Shown here in pieces: positions 48,211-58,384 of a stretch of 64,000 nt of DNA (within the stretch, counting starts at the first letter, position 1; every line of letters begins with the position of its first letter). The stretch comes from Comamonadaceae bacterium. GTDB taxonomy: Bacteria > Pseudomonadota > Gammaproteobacteria > Burkholderiales > Burkholderiaceae_C. A program made the translations under genes and the position numbers. The notes under the pieces are model-generated. The model was not told the origin of the DNA. It did not search any database and saw only the letters and a list, made by a program, of their open reading frames with translations. Location of the stretch: positions 434,001 through 498,000 of the forward strand of contig JAIYBB010000004.1 in the NCBI GenBank assembly GCA_027488735.1, given 5' to 3'.

Positions 48211-49359
48211 TCAAGCCGCAGGGTCTGCCAAATGCCGCAGCGGGTGCGCATGCACCGGCCACGCGCTTTGGAAAAACGGTGTCACCATGTCCGCGCTGAT
48301 ATCTTCCAAACGCAGTGGCTGCCACTTGGGCGCATGGTCTTTGTCCACGGCCAGCGCGCGTATGCCCTCTACCGTGTCGCTGTGCGCTGGGCCGCGCTGC
48401 AAATGCGCCGGGTGAAAACTGTGTCTCACCATGTCACGCTCCATGCGCAATTCATCGGCTAGCCCCATGTGGCGCGCACGCCTTATTTGCTCCAAGGTCA
48501 CGGCCAGCATCAGCGGTGAGCGTTTGCGCAAAGCTTGCAATGCAGCGGCTGACAATTCATCTGTGCTTTGTGCCAATGCGCTGACCATGGTTTGCACATC
48601 GGCTAAAGCAAACACGCTATTGAACTGCTCGTTCCACCAAGCTGGTGTGTGTGCTTTGGCCGCTTTGGTGGCGTCTACATACGCTTGAGTCAGTTGCTGC
48701 AAAGCGCTGTCTGCGTTTTGCCAATCCATGTTTGGCAAGTTGTCCCACAGTGCGGGTAAATCTGCGCTTGGGCACAGCACATCGGCCAAGCCTGCGAACA
48801 CGGCTTCTGCGCCGTTCAACATCTGCCCGCTTAAACCCAAGTACTCGCCTAATGCGCCTTGGCAGCGGCTGAGAAAATAACCGCCGCCCACATCCGGGAA
48901 CAAACCGATCATGGTCTCGGGCATGGCCATTTTGGTTTTGTCGGTGGCAATGCGCAAACTCGCGCCTTGCGCCAAACCCATGCCGCCGCCCATGACCACG
49001 CCGTCCATGAACACCATGCATGGTTTGTTGTAGCGATGAATCAAATGGTTGAGCGCATATTCTTCGGTGAAAAAATCTTCCAGTTGCGGGTCACCGGCCA
49101 ACGCAGCTTGGTGAAAAAACCGAATATCGCCGCCTGCGCAAAACGCACCGAACGCGCCCTCACGCCCCATACCGCGCATGGCCACGGCCTTCACTGTGTC
49201 ATCCGATTGCCAGGCCAGCAACACCTGCGTGATGTCGCGCACCATGGACAAAGACAAGGCGTTCAAGGCCTTGGCGCGGTTGAGTGTGATCAAGCCTACG
49301 TGTCCACTGACCTGCGCCAACACATCGCCGCTTGGCAATTCAAACTGTGCTTGATTCAT
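48211..49359 (-). CDS. Enoyl-CoA hydratase/isomerase family, 3-hydroxyisobutyryl-CoA hydrolase-like
   Basis: A 382-residue crotonase of the HIBCH type, which releases 3-hydroxyisobutyrate from its CoA ester in valine breakdown. Characteristic segments are GLITLNRAKALNALSLSMVR, GAFCAGGDIRFFHQAA, FMDGVVMGGGMGLAQGAS and MPETMIGLFPDVGGGYFLSR with the Glu and Asp used by HIBCH. The length (about 380, longer than simple crotonases) also fits. The ATG at 49359 lies behind GGAGG inside the 3' end of the exporter gene (20-base overlap). Confidence 0.9.
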   Translation of the reverse strand: MNQAQFELPSGDVLAQVSGHVGLITLNRAKALNALSLSMVRDITQVLLAWQSDDTVKAVAMRGMGREGAFGAFCAGGDIRFFHQAALAGDPQLEDFFTEEYALNHLIHRYNKPCMVFMDGVVMGGGMGLAQGASLRIATDKTKMAMPETMIGLFPDVGGGYFLSRCQGALGEYLGLSGQMLNGAEAVFAGLADVLCPSADLPALWDNLPNMDWQNADSALQQLTQAYVDATKAAKAHTPAWWNEQFNSVFALADVQTMVSALAQSTDELSAAALQALRKRSPLMLAVTLEQIRRARHMGLADELRMERDMVRHSFHPAHLQRGPAHSDTVEGIRALAVDKDHAPKWQPLRLEDISADMVTPFFQSAWPVHAHPLRHLADPAA

Positions 49360-50242
49360 TGCGTTGCCTCCAACTTGCATATTCGTTTCCTGCCAGTGCG
49401 ATCAACACCAGACTGCCGCCCGCCATCACCGCTTGTGCTGGGGCTTCACCCTCACCTAACCACGCCCAACTGATGCCGAACAACACCTCCAGCAACGCCA
49501 GCAAGGCCACTTCATGCGGCTTTAACACTTGCGAACTCCACACTGCCAAAGTGCAAGGCAGCGCCAATTGAAAAATGCCGAGCAAGGCCAGCCATTGCAT
49601 GTCTGTGGCCGTCGCCGCTGAGGGGAAAGCCAGCGGCGCAGTGAATACACAGGACAACACCGCGCCTATCAAAATGGCCGGCAACATGTTGGTGTGCGCC
49701 ACATCTGCTTGACGGGTTTTCATGAGGTTCCATTGCACCGAACCTGCCATGGGCACGCAGGCTGCGACCAACATGCCTTTGAGGTGCTGACCGTCGTCGA
49801 GCTGAATTTGCGACACAAACATATAGCCAATGCCGACCGCTGCCAATGCAATTGCGCACCAGGTCTGGCGCGACAAAGCCTGTCCGCCCAACAAGCGGTG
49901 CAGCAAAGCGGTGAGCAAGGGGCCGAGCGACAAAGTGATGAGCACATTGGCCACGGTGGTCATGGCCATGGCCAGCATGAAAGCGGTGAACATGACCGAC
50001 CAACACAAACCTGAAAGCCACAGCGTGCGTGAACTGAATGCACGCAAACGCCACACCTTGCCGCGCGTGGCAAGGGTTAGGCCAACGACCAAACTGAGGG
50101 CAGTGAAAAAACTGCGCCAGAACGTGACTTCAAAACCCTGAGCCTGTGTGATCTGGCGCGACACCACACCGGCAACCGACCACAGCAAGGTGGCCAGCAC
50201 CATCAGCCCCAAGGCTTGTGCATGACTCAGCTTGTTGTCCAT
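49340..50242 (-). CDS. DMT superfamily (EamA) transporter
   Basis: A 300-residue inner-membrane protein with about ten transmembrane helices in two EamA halves. The first contains LVLATLLWSVAGVVSRQITQ and the SFFTALSLVVGL helix; the second ends FQLALPCTLAVWSSQVLKPH and EVALLALLEVLFGISWAWLG, typical of EamA permeases. Substrate cannot be inferred. It starts 11 bases after the typA stop, so it is probably the tail of the rimP-typA operon, and it overlaps the following hydrolase gene. Confidence 0.88.
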   Translation of the reverse strand: MDNKLSHAQALGLMVLATLLWSVAGVVSRQITQAQGFEVTFWRSFFTALSLVVGLTLATRGKVWRLRAFSSRTLWLSGLCWSVMFTAFMLAMAMTTVANVLITLSLGPLLTALLHRLLGGQALSRQTWCAIALAAVGIGYMFVSQIQLDDGQHLKGMLVAACVPMAGSVQWNLMKTRQADVAHTNMLPAILIGAVLSCVFTAPLAFPSAATATDMQWLALLGIFQLALPCTLAVWSSQVLKPHEVALLALLEVLFGISWAWLGEGEAPAQAVMAGGSLVLIALAGNEYASWRQRNESSTV

Positions 50243-50253
50243 GGCGCGGGTGT

Positions 50254-52080
50254 TCAGCCTTCGCGGCTGGCGCGCTTGCGCTCGTGCTCTTTCAAATGAC
50301 GTTTACGCAGTCGCACGCTCTTGGGTGTGATTTCGACCAACTCGTCGTCTTCAATGAACTGCACGCCGTACTCCAGCGTACATTGGATGGGCGGTGTGAT
50401 TTTGATCGCGTCTTCTTTGCCGGAGACACGGAAGTTGGTCAACTGCTTGGTGCGTGTGGCGTTCACCACCAGGTCGTTGTCGCGGCTGTGAATGCCGACG
50501 ATCATGCCTTCATACACCGGGTCGTTGGGCTTGACGAACATACGGCCACGGTCATCCAGCTTGCCCAAGGCGTAAGTGAAAATTTCGCCGTCATCCATGG
50601 AAATCAGCACGCCGTTTTTACGGCCACCGATCTCGCCTTTGTGCGCTTCGTATTTGTCGAAGATGTTGGAGATGAGGCCTGAACCACGGGTCAAGTTCAA
50701 AAACTCGGTGGTGAAACCAATGAGGCCACGCGCTGGGATGCGGTATTCCAAACGCACACGACCGCGTCCGTCAGATTCCATGTTCACCAAATCGCCTTTG
50801 CGCTCGCCCAAAGCTTGCATGACGCCGCCTTGGTGTATTTCTTCAATATCAGCGGTCACCAACTCGATAGGCTCGCAACGCTCGCCGTTGATCTCGCGGT
50901 ACACCACGCGCGGTTTGGATACGGCCAGCTCGTAGCCTTCGCGGCGCATGTTTTCCAACAAAATGGTCAAGTGCAATTCACCACGGCCGGAGACTTCAAA
51001 AATGCCGTCTTCGTCGGTTTCTTTCACTTTCAAAGCCACGTTGTGTTGCAACTCTTTTTGCAGACGGTCCCAAATTTGACGGCTGGTCACGTACTTGCCT
51101 TCGCGGCCTGCCAGCGGCGAGGTGTTGACGCAAAAGTTCATGGTCAACGTGGGTTCGTCCACTTTCAACATGGGCAGCGGCTTGGGGTTCATCGGGTCGG
51201 TGATGGTGACACCAATGCCGATGTCGGCGATGCCGTTGATCAAAACAATGTCGCCGGGACCAGCTTCAGTGGCTTGAATGCGGTCTAGGCCTTGGAATTT
51301 CAACACCTGGTTGACCCGGCCTTTGACCGGTGCACCGTCCACACCTGCAACAACAACCACGTCCATGCCGGGTTTGATGGTGCCAGCGCTGATGCGGCCT
51401 ACACCGATGCGACCAACAAAAGTAGAAAAGTCGAGCGCAGAAATTTGCAACTGCAAAGGTGCGGCCGGGTCGCCTTGCTGCGGCGGCACGTGTTTCAACA
51501 CGGTTTCAAACAGCGCTGACATGTCCGGGCCCCATTGCTCGCCCTGTTCGCCTTCAACCAATGACGACCAGCCGTTGATGCCGGAGGCATACACCACGGG
51601 GAAGTCGAGTTGTTCGTCATTCGCGCCGAGTTTGTCAAACAACTCAAACGCTTGGTTAATCACAACGCTAGGGCGTGAACCGGGCTTGTCAACTTTGTTC
51701 ACCACGACGATGGGCTTCAAGCCCAAGGCCAATGCTTTCTTGGTCACGAAGCGGGTTTGCGGCATCGGGCCTTCTTGCGCATCGATGAGCAAGACCACGC
51801 CGTCGACCATGGACAAAGCGCGTTCGACTTCACCGCCAAAGTCCGCGTGTCCCGGTGTGTCGACGATGTTGATGTGTGTGCCACTCCAGCTGACTGCGCA
51901 GTTTTTCGCCAGAATGGTGATGCCGCGCTCGCGCTCAATGGCGTTGTTGTCCATGACGGTATCCACCACTTTTTCGTGGTCGGCAAAGGTGCCGGATTGA
52001 CGCAGCAACTGGTCAACCATGGTGGTTTTACCGTGGTCAACGTGGGCAATGATGGCGATGTTTCTAATTTGTAAAGTCAT
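50254..52080 (-). CDS. typA: Translational GTPase TypA/BipA
   Basis: A 608-residue ribosome-associated GTPase needed for ribosome assembly and growth under stress or cold. G motifs are [16 protein letters not shown] (G1, about 10-25), [12 protein letters not shown] (G2), [16 protein letters not shown] (G3) and VVNKVDKPG (G4), followed by EF-G-like domains and the BipA-specific C-terminal domain with [20 protein letters not shown]. It overlaps the truB stop by four bases. Confidence 0.96.
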   Translation of the reverse strand: MTLQIRNIAIIAHVDHGKTTMVDQLLRQSGTFADHEKVVDTVMDNNAIERERGITILAKNCAVSWSGTHINIVDTPGHADFGGEVERALSMVDGVVLLIDAQEGPMPQTRFVTKKALALGLKPIVVVNKVDKPGSRPSVVINQAFELFDKLGANDEQLDFPVVYASGINGWSSLVEGEQGEQWGPDMSALFETVLKHVPPQQGDPAAPLQLQISALDFSTFVGRIGVGRISAGTIKPGMDVVVVAGVDGAPVKGRVNQVLKFQGLDRIQATEAGPGDIVLINGIADIGIGVTITDPMNPKPLPMLKVDEPTLTMNFCVNTSPLAGREGKYVTSRQIWDRLQKELQHNVALKVKETDEDGIFEVSGRGELHLTILLENMRREGYELAVSKPRVVYREINGERCEPIELVTADIEEIHQGGVMQALGERKGDLVNMESDGRGRVRLEYRIPARGLIGFTTEFLNLTRGSGLISNIFDKYEAHKGEIGGRKNGVLISMDDGEIFTYALGKLDDRGRMFVKPNDPVYEGMIVGIHSRDNDLVVNATRTKQLTNFRVSGKEDAIKITPPIQCTLEYGVQFIEDDELVEITPKSVRLRKRHLKEHERKRASREG

Positions 52081-53027
52081 GCAGCACTCTCGAGTAAGGA
52101 TTGGATTTCTTGGGGATTGAGTAAACGTTCGGGTATGAGTTCGCCGGCACGCACGTGTGCGGTGCCAAGCAATGAATGTGGGTTGCTGCCGTACACAGCC
52201 ACTTGGGCGTGGTCAGGCCAGTCGCCCCTGCGGCGCAAACCGCTTAAAAAGCGCCCTGCATCTTCGCTTGGCAATGTGATGGCTTGATGACTGTCGAGCA
52301 AGGCGTCCACCGGCAACAAAGCCGTGTGGCGTTTGTCTTCAGGCCAGGCTTCCAAGTCTGTCAGCGAGACGCAGTCTTTGGCCACGAACACACCGCTTTG
52401 CACACGCCTTAGAAAAGACAAAAACGCACCGCAACCCAGTGCAATGCCAATGTCTTCGCCCAGCGTGCGTATGTACGTGCCTTTGCTGCAACGTGCGCGC
52501 AAAGCCACGCTGCGCACACCCCCCACTTCGGGCAATTCATTCAATTGCAATTCGTAAATGGTGACGCGCCGTGGTGTGCGCTCTACGTCCACGCCATCGC
52601 GCGCGTACTCGTACAAAGCCTTGCCATCTTTTTTCAAGGCGCTGTGCATGGGCGGCAGCTGCATGAGTTCACCGGTGAACAGCGCTTGCACTTGCTGCAA
52701 TTTTTCCGGGGTGAAATCCACCGGCGCTTCGGCGATGACTTCGCCTTCAGCGTCAGCGGTGGTGGTGCGTTGGCCTAAGCGCAACACGGCTTCATAGGTT
52801 TTGTCGGCATCCAAATGCAACTGGCTGAATTTGGTGGCTGCGCCGAAACACAAGGGCAACACGCCGGTGGCGAGCGGGTCCAGCGTGCCGGTGTGACCGG
52901 CTTTTTCGGCGCGCAACAACCACTTGGCTTTTTGCAAAGCCTGGTTGCTGGAGAGTCCCAGCGGTTTATCTAGCAACAACACCCCATGCACGGGACGCCG
53001 TTGCACCCGTGTGCGTGGCGAGTTCAT
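52077..53027 (-). CDS. truB: tRNA pseudouridine(55) synthase TruB
   Basis: A 316-residue pseudouridine synthase making psi55 in the T-loop of tRNAs. The start GVLLLDKPLGLSSNQALQKA, the catalytic Asp in KAGHTGTLDPLATGVLPLCF, the YEAVLRLGQRTTTADAEGE segment and RCSKGTYIRTLGEDIG are family signatures. ATG at 53027 lies two bases after the rbfA stop; a longer in-frame extension to 53207 is inside rbfA and Arg-rich, so it is rejected. A C-terminal PUA-like domain is present. Confidence 0.95.
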   Translation of the reverse strand: MNSPRTRVQRRPVHGVLLLDKPLGLSSNQALQKAKWLLRAEKAGHTGTLDPLATGVLPLCFGAATKFSQLHLDADKTYEAVLRLGQRTTTADAEGEVIAEAPVDFTPEKLQQVQALFTGELMQLPPMHSALKKDGKALYEYARDGVDVERTPRRVTIYELQLNELPEVGGVRSVALRARCSKGTYIRTLGEDIGIALGCGAFLSFLRRVQSGVFVAKDCVSLTDLEAWPEDKRHTALLPVDALLDSHQAITLPSEDAGRFLSGLRRRGDWPDHAQVAVYGSNPHSLLGTAHVRAGELIPERLLNPQEIQSLLESAA

Positions 53028-53029
53028 GG

Positions 53030-53401
53030 TCAATCGGTTTCTTTGGCGCGGGAGGCGACGGCACGGGCGATCAACGCGTTCATATCGGCTGCGCGCTCGG
53101 GTGTGCGGTCGTATTGGAAATGCAAAGTAGGCACGGTGTGAATGTGTAAACGTTTGAACAAACCATTGCGCAAAAAACCGGCGGCTTGGTTCAAGCCTTC
53201 GGCGCAAGCTTCAGAGTCTCCGACCAACACACTGAAAAACACTTTGGCGTGGGCGTAGTCGGGCGTGACTTCTACCGATTGGATCGTCACCATGCCCAGA
53301 CGCGGATCTTTGAGTTCGCGGATCAATTCCGACAAATCACGCTGGATCTGGTCGGCGACGCGAAAACCGCGATGGGGGGTGGACGATTTCTTGGCAGGCA
53401 T
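53030..53401 (-). CDS. rbfA: 30S ribosome-binding factor RbfA
   Basis: A 123-residue KH-fold protein that helps mature the 16S rRNA 5' end and 30S subunit, important at low temperature. Segments [40 protein letters not shown] and AKVFFSVL match the family. It lies nine bases after infB and two before truB, the standard order. Confidence 0.95.
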   Translation of the reverse strand: MPAKKSSTPHRGFRVADQIQRDLSELIRELKDPRLGMVTIQSVEVTPDYAHAKVFFSVLVGDSEACAEGLNQAAGFLRNGLFKRLHIHTVPTLHFQYDRTPERAADMNALIARAVASRAKETD

Positions 53402-53410
53402 GCAGGTTGT

Positions 53411-56203
53411 TTAAATCGTGCGGGCGATTTCCTTGATTTCAAAGAACTCAAGTTGGTCGCCCTCTTGGATGTCGTTGTAGCCTTTGAGGTTCAAACCGCA
53501 TTCGAAGGTTTCTTTGACTTCGCGAACGTCGTCTTTGAAACGTTTCAAGCTTTCCAACTCGCCGGTGAAGACGACCACGTTGTCGCGCAACAAACGCAGA
53601 CGCGCATTGCGACGCACAACGCCGTTGGTGACCATACAACCGGCGATCGCGCCGATCTTGCTGATGCGGAAGACTTGGCGAATCTCGGCAATGCCAATGA
53701 CTTCTTCTTTTTTGTCCGGTGTCAACATGCCTGACATGGCGGCTTTGAGTTCGTCTACCGCGTCATAAATGATGTTGTAGTAACGGATCTCGACGCCATT
53801 GTTCTCGGCGAGCTTGCGCGCACCTGCGTCTGCTCGGGTGTTGAAACCGATGATGACCGCTTTGGATGCGATGGCCAGGTTGATGTCGGATTCGCTGATG
53901 CCGCCGACGGCGCCATAGACCAATTGCACCCGGATTTCTTCGTTGGTGAGTTTGAGCAAGGAAGCAGCCAAGGCTTCTTGCGAACCTTGCACATCGGCCT
54001 TGATGATGATGGGCAGGTTTTTGACTTCGCCGGAGCCCATGTCGGTGAACATGTTTTCCAGTTTGGCGGCTTGTTGCTTGGCCAGTTTGGTGTTGCGGAA
54101 TTTACCGGCGCGGTAGGTGGCGATTTCGCGCGCACGGCGCTCGTCGGACAACACCATGAATTCGTCACCGGCTTGCGGCACTTCGGTCAGGCCTTGGATT
54201 TCCACCGGAATGGAAGGACCCGCCGACTTGATGCTCTTGCCGTTTTCATCCAACATGGCGCGCACGCGACCGTAGGTTTGACCGGCCAGCACCACATCGC
54301 CTGTTTTCAACGTGCCGGATTGAACCAGAATGGTGGCGACAGGACCGCGGCCTTTGTCCAAGCTGGCTTCGATGACCAAGCCTTTGGCCATGGCGTCGAT
54401 AGGCGCTTTAAGCTCCAACACTTCGGCTTGCAACAGCACTTGCTCGAGCAAGTCGTCCACGCCTTGACCAGTTTTGGCGGACACGGACACAAAAGGTGCA
54501 TCACCACCGAATTCTTCGGGGATGACTTCTTCGGCCACGAGTTCGCTTTTCACGCGGTCGGTGTTGGCATCGGGTTTGTCGATCTTGTTGATCGCAACCA
54601 CGATAGGCACACCGGCAGCTTTGGCGTGTTTGATCGCTTCTTTGGTTTGCGGCATGACGCCGTCATCAGCAGCCACCACCAGAATAACAATGTCAGTGGC
54701 TTGGGCACCGCGCGCACGCATGGCGGTGAACGCCTCGTGACCGGGCGTGTCTAAAAATGAAATCATGCCGCGCGGTGTTTCCACGTGGTAAGCGCCAATG
54801 TGTTGGGTGATGCCACCGGCTTCGCCGGAAGCCACTTTGGCGCGGCGAATGTAGTCGAGCAGCGATGTTTTGCCGTGGTCAACGTGACCCATGACAGTGA
54901 CCACTGGCGCGCGGGTGAGCGACTCGCCATGGTGTGCGGAAGCTTCGTCTTCGGTGAACGCTTCAGGGTCGTCGAGCGAAGCGATGACGGCTTTGTGGCC
55001 CATCTCTTCGACCACGATCATGGCGGTGTCTTGGTCCAGCGGCTGGTTGATGGTGACCATCTGGCCCAGCTTCATCAACTGCTTGATCACTTCAGACGCT
55101 TTCACGGCCATTTTGTGAGCGAGTTCGGCCACGGTAATGGTCTCAGGCACATGCACTTCGATGATGCGCGCTTCCACCGGTGCGGCTTGAACCGGGGTGT
55201 CATCGCGGTCACGTTCGCGTTTACCGCGCGGACCACCGCGCCAGCTGTTGCGGCCAACGCCGCCACTGGCGTCGCCACGTGTTTTGATTTCTTTCTTCTT
55301 GGCCTGTTCGTCAGCCCAACTGGAAGACAGCTTGGCGCTCTTGACTTCTTTTTGGCCTTCTTTGGTGGTGTTTGAGCCAGCAGGTTTGGCACCGGGTGCG
55401 GTGCTGCCTGAGGCAGGTTTGTGCAAGGTGCCTTTGATGGCTTTGGGGTCCGGGGTGGCTGCTTTTTCGGCAACCACAGGTTTTTTCGCAACAAGCACCT
55501 TTTTGGGCGCATTCATCATTGAGCGAATGGCTTCTGCCTCGGCCAATGCTGTACGACGACGTGAATCCAAGTCTTTGGCACGAGCGGCATCTTCCTCTGC
55601 GCTGGCTTTGGCTGCAGCTTCACGTTCTTGAGCAGCGACTTGAGCAATGGCTGCTTGTTCAGCAGCCTTGTCTGAATCTGCATCCAAAGCGGGAGCGGCG
55701 GCAGCGGATTGGGCTTCGCGCTCTTTAGCTTCTTGCGCTTCGCGCAGACGGCGTTTTTCAGCCAACTCTTCTTCTTGACGACGGATGAATTCGGCTTGGC
55801 GGCGAGCTTCCTCTTCTCGTCTGGCCAATTCAGCCTGGTCGAGAATGGGCGCGGCTGGCGCTAGGTCTGGCGCTTGTTCTTCGGGTTCTGTGGCTTCAGA
55901 TTCGTCACGCTTGACGAAGGTGCGCTTCTTGCGAACCTCGACCTGAATAGTGCGGGCTTTGCCAGTGGCATCTGCCTGCTTGATTTCAGACGTGGATTTC
56001 TTCACCAGCGTGATTTTTTTACGCTCAGGCGAGTCAGTTCCATGGCTGGCTTTTAAAAAGCCCAGCAATTTCTGCTTGTCTGCATCGGTCAGTGGATCAG
56101 CAGATGAAGACTTTGCGACACCCGCTGATTTCAGCTGTTCAAGCAGCGTGTCAGGAGATTTTTTGAGTTCCTTGGCAAACTCGGCAACCGTTGTGATGGT
56201 CAT
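53411..56203 (-). CDS. infB: Translation initiation factor IF-2
   Basis: A 930-residue GTPase that places initiator tRNA on the ribosome. It has an IF2_N domain at the N-terminus ([20 protein letters not shown]), a long charged, disordered region (about 60-330, Lys/Glu/Ala/Arg-rich), a second IF2_N-like domain near 345, and the GTPase core with [18 protein letters not shown] (about 438), [11 protein letters not shown] and [12 protein letters not shown], then domains II-IV ending [20 protein letters not shown]. Size and layout match betaproteobacterial IF-2. It follows nusA by 24 bases. Confidence 0.97.
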   Translation of the reverse strand: MTITTVAEFAKELKKSPDTLLEQLKSAGVAKSSSADPLTDADKQKLLGFLKASHGTDSPERKKITLVKKSTSEIKQADATGKARTIQVEVRKKRTFVKRDESEATEPEEQAPDLAPAAPILDQAELARREEEARRQAEFIRRQEEELAEKRRLREAQEAKEREAQSAAAAPALDADSDKAAEQAAIAQVAAQEREAAAKASAEEDAARAKDLDSRRRTALAEAEAIRSMMNAPKKVLVAKKPVVAEKAATPDPKAIKGTLHKPASGSTAPGAKPAGSNTTKEGQKEVKSAKLSSSWADEQAKKKEIKTRGDASGGVGRNSWRGGPRGKRERDRDDTPVQAAPVEARIIEVHVPETITVAELAHKMAVKASEVIKQLMKLGQMVTINQPLDQDTAMIVVEEMGHKAVIASLDDPEAFTEDEASAHHGESLTRAPVVTVMGHVDHGKTSLLDYIRRAKVASGEAGGITQHIGAYHVETPRGMISFLDTPGHEAFTAMRARGAQATDIVILVVAADDGVMPQTKEAIKHAKAAGVPIVVAINKIDKPDANTDRVKSELVAEEVIPEEFGGDAPFVSVSAKTGQGVDDLLEQVLLQAEVLELKAPIDAMAKGLVIEASLDKGRGPVATILVQSGTLKTGDVVLAGQTYGRVRAMLDENGKSIKSAGPSIPVEIQGLTEVPQAGDEFMVLSDERRAREIATYRAGKFRNTKLAKQQAAKLENMFTDMGSGEVKNLPIIIKADVQGSQEALAASLLKLTNEEIRVQLVYGAVGGISESDINLAIASKAVIIGFNTRADAGARKLAENNGVEIRYYNIIYDAVDELKAAMSGMLTPDKKEEVIGIAEIRQVFRISKIGAIAGCMVTNGVVRRNARLRLLRDNVVVFTGELESLKRFKDDVREVKETFECGLNLKGYNDIQEGDQLEFFEIKEIARTI

Positions 56204-56227
56204 CTGTGGTGTTCCTCTTCATGACCG

Positions 56228-57712
56228 TTACGCTTGACCCGCGAACCAGTGTTCGCGCGCCTTCAGGATCAAAGTTTTTGCTTCCTCTTCAGACTGACCG
56301 GTGATGTCCACCAGCTCGTCCACCGCTAAATCGGCCAAATCGTCACGGGTGTGCACGCCACCCATGGCCAGTTTGGCAATCAACTCCGCATCCAAGCCTT
56401 CAAGGTCTCGCAAATCTTGAGAGACTTCCTCAACGCTTTCTTCCATGACAATTTCCATGGTCAGCAAAGCATCTTTGGCACGGGCGCGCAATTCGTTGAC
56501 TGTGTCTTCGTCAAAGCTTTCAATTTCCAGCATTTCCTGCAAGGGCACGTACGCGACCTCTTCTAAGCTGGTGAAACCTTCAGCAATCAATATGTCTGCC
56601 ACCTCTTGGTCCACGTCGAGTTTGGCCACAAACAAGGCGCGCAAACTCTCCGTCTCGTTCGCAGATTTTTGGGCAGATTCGGCGGCATCCATGATGTTGA
56701 TTTTCCAGCCGGTCAAGTCTGAGGCCAATCGAACATTTTGGCCGCCACGTCCGATGGCCTGGGCCAAGTTTTCATCGTCAACCACCACATCCATGGCGTG
56801 TTTTTCTTCGTCCACGACGATAGATGACACATTGGCTGGCGCCAATGCGCCGATGACAAACTGCGCGGGATCTTCGCTCCACAACACGATGTCTACGCGT
56901 TCGCCGGCGAGTTCGTTGGTGACCGCATTCACACGCGTGCCGCGCACGCCGACACAGGTGCCGATCGGATCTACGCGTTTATCGTGAGAGATAACGGCAA
57001 TCTTGGCGCGGGAACCGGGGTCGCGGGCGCAAGATTTGATCTCGAGCAGGCCTTGTTCAATTTCAGGAACTTCTTGGCGGAACAGCTCGATCATGAACTC
57101 AGGAGCAGAGCGAGACAAGATGATGGGTGCACCGCGCAAGGTGGTGTCTACTTCCATGATCATGGCGCGCACCCGGTCTGCATTGCGCAAGTTTTCCTTG
57201 GGGATCATTTCGCTGCGACGCAAACGGCCCTCGACGCGTCCGCTCTCAACAATGATGTCGCCTTTGTCCATGCGCTTGACGCTGCCGACAAAAATTTTGT
57301 CGCCACGCGCCAAAAAGTCTGACAACAACATGTCGCGTTCTGCATCCCGAATTTTTTGCAAGATCACTTGCTTGGCGGCCATGGCGCCGATGCGACCGAT
57401 GGGCAGGGACTCCACGCTTTCTTCGATGTACTCGCCCTCTTCTACATCAGACAAACGCTCTTTGGCGTCCATCAGCATTTCTTCAGCATCCGGATTTTGC
57501 AAACCGGCTTCGTCGGGCACGACCAGCCAACGCCGAAAGGTTTCGTATTCACCGCTGTCGCGGTCCATGGCAACGCGAATGTCTACGTCACCTTGGTAAA
57601 GCTTTTTGGTGGCTTGCGCCAAAGCAGACTCAACTGCCCCAAACACCAGGTCACGCTCGACGTTTTTTTCGCGGGAGATGGCATCCACCAGCATCAGCAT
57701 TTCGCGGTTCAT
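56228..57712 (-). CDS. nusA: Transcription termination/antitermination protein NusA
   Basis: A 494-residue RNA polymerase-binding factor. The order is an N-terminal polymerase-binding domain ([20 protein letters not shown]), S1 domain (about 135-200; [20 protein letters not shown]), two KH domains ([39 protein letters not shown]) and a C-terminal pair of acidic repeats ([40 protein letters not shown]). Two C-terminal repeats match E. coli NusA. It overlaps rimP by four bases. Confidence 0.97.
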   Translation of the reverse strand: MNREMLMLVDAISREKNVERDLVFGAVESALAQATKKLYQGDVDIRVAMDRDSGEYETFRRWLVVPDEAGLQNPDAEEMLMDAKERLSDVEEGEYIEESVESLPIGRIGAMAAKQVILQKIRDAERDMLLSDFLARGDKIFVGSVKRMDKGDIIVESGRVEGRLRRSEMIPKENLRNADRVRAMIMEVDTTLRGAPIILSRSAPEFMIELFRQEVPEIEQGLLEIKSCARDPGSRAKIAVISHDKRVDPIGTCVGVRGTRVNAVTNELAGERVDIVLWSEDPAQFVIGALAPANVSSIVVDEEKHAMDVVVDDENLAQAIGRGGQNVRLASDLTGWKINIMDAAESAQKSANETESLRALFVAKLDVDQEVADILIAEGFTSLEEVAYVPLQEMLEIESFDEDTVNELRARAKDALLTMEIVMEESVEEVSQDLRDLEGLDAELIAKLAMGGVHTRDDLADLAVDELVDITGQSEEEAKTLILKAREHWFAGQA

Positions 57713-58287
57713 GATTCATTACTCCTGTTCTCAGCGGGCCTTCTGCCCTTGAAATTCACAATAGGCGCCAGCCGGGCGTCACGCAATTCACTCAAAGTGA
57801 ACTGCAACGCTTGCACTGGCAAGTCTTTTTTAACCCTGGCAGGCCGCATTCCCGGCTTGCTAGTCGGCTCATCACGCCAAGTGATTTGCCATGTCTGGGG
57901 GGTGTCTGTGGTTTCCAACACGCCCCTGAATTTTTTTCTGTTGGCAGCTACCAAGCCACCTGCCGCCGCCCCCATGGGCGCTTTCAATGTCACGTCGATT
58001 TGCTCACCGACAAAACGCAAAAAATCGTTTTCTGAACGAAGTGGCCGGTCTATGCCCGGGGAGGAAACCTCCAGACGGCTGTAGGCTGTGCCTTCAACTT
58101 CAAGCACAAACTGCAATTGCCGGGTGACTTTTTCACAATCCTCCACCTGAACAAACTGTTCAGGTTGTTCGGCTTGCCAAGGCAAATCAATGGTGATGCG
58201 CAACAAGCCGCCGGCTGAGCGTTCAACTTCTACCAGTTGGTAACCCAGCCCGCTGACGGTTTGTTCAATGATGTCTTGCAATGCCAC
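57709..58287 (-). CDS. rimP: Ribosome maturation factor RimP
   Basis: A 192-residue 30S maturation factor. The N-terminal domain reads [20 protein letters not shown], then [20 protein letters not shown] and [15 protein letters not shown], the family signature. The C-terminal region extends about 40 residues beyond E. coli RimP (about 150) and is Arg/Lys-rich. The start is GTG at 58287. It opens the rimP-nusA-infB-rbfA-truB-typA operon; its leader contains an intrinsic terminator. Confidence 0.93.
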   Translation of the reverse strand: MALQDIIEQTVSGLGYQLVEVERSAGGLLRITIDLPWQAEQPEQFVQVEDCEKVTRQLQFVLEVEGTAYSRLEVSSPGIDRPLRSENDFLRFVGEQIDVTLKAPMGAAAGGLVAANRKKFRGVLETTDTPQTWQITWRDEPTSKPGMRPARVKKDLPVQALQFTLSELRDARLAPIVNFKGRRPAENRSNES

Positions 58288-58303
58288 CGCTTTTCACCCG
58301 ACC

Positions 58304-58335
58304 AAAAAAAACGGGCGGTTGGGATGTCCGCCCGT
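58304..58335 (-). terminator. Strong intrinsic terminator between yejF and rimP
   Basis: On the minus strand, ACGGGCGG and CCGCCCGT pair perfectly around a nine-base loop and are followed by a run of eight T. It would end yejABEF transcripts, but it also lies between the likely rimP promoter and the rimP start, so it could attenuate rimP operon transcription. Confidence 0.88.
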
Positions 58336-58354
58336 TATCGTTCATTTGCTTGCT

Positions 58355-58384
58355 ATTGTAACCACTAAACAGCCGGTCTGGCCA
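58355..58384 (-). promoter_or_regulatory. Predicted promoter for the rimP-nusA-infB operon, inside the yejF 3' end
   Basis: On the minus strand TACAAT (58360-58355, five of six to consensus) lies 18 bases after TGGCCA (58384-58379, four of six to TTGACA). The -35 overlaps the last codons of yejF. A start near 58348 would give a leader of about 60 bases carrying the terminator at 58304-58335. Confidence 0.35.

Noticed and set aside
53028..53207. A 60-codon extension of truB inside rbfA
   Set aside because: Arg-rich out-of-frame translation of rbfA; the ATG at 53027 gives the standard TruB N-terminus.
53924..54754. A 276-codon plus-strand reading frame opposite infB
   Set aside because: It is antisense to the GTPase core of IF-2, His/Phe/Gly-rich, and is explained by codon bias of the real gene.
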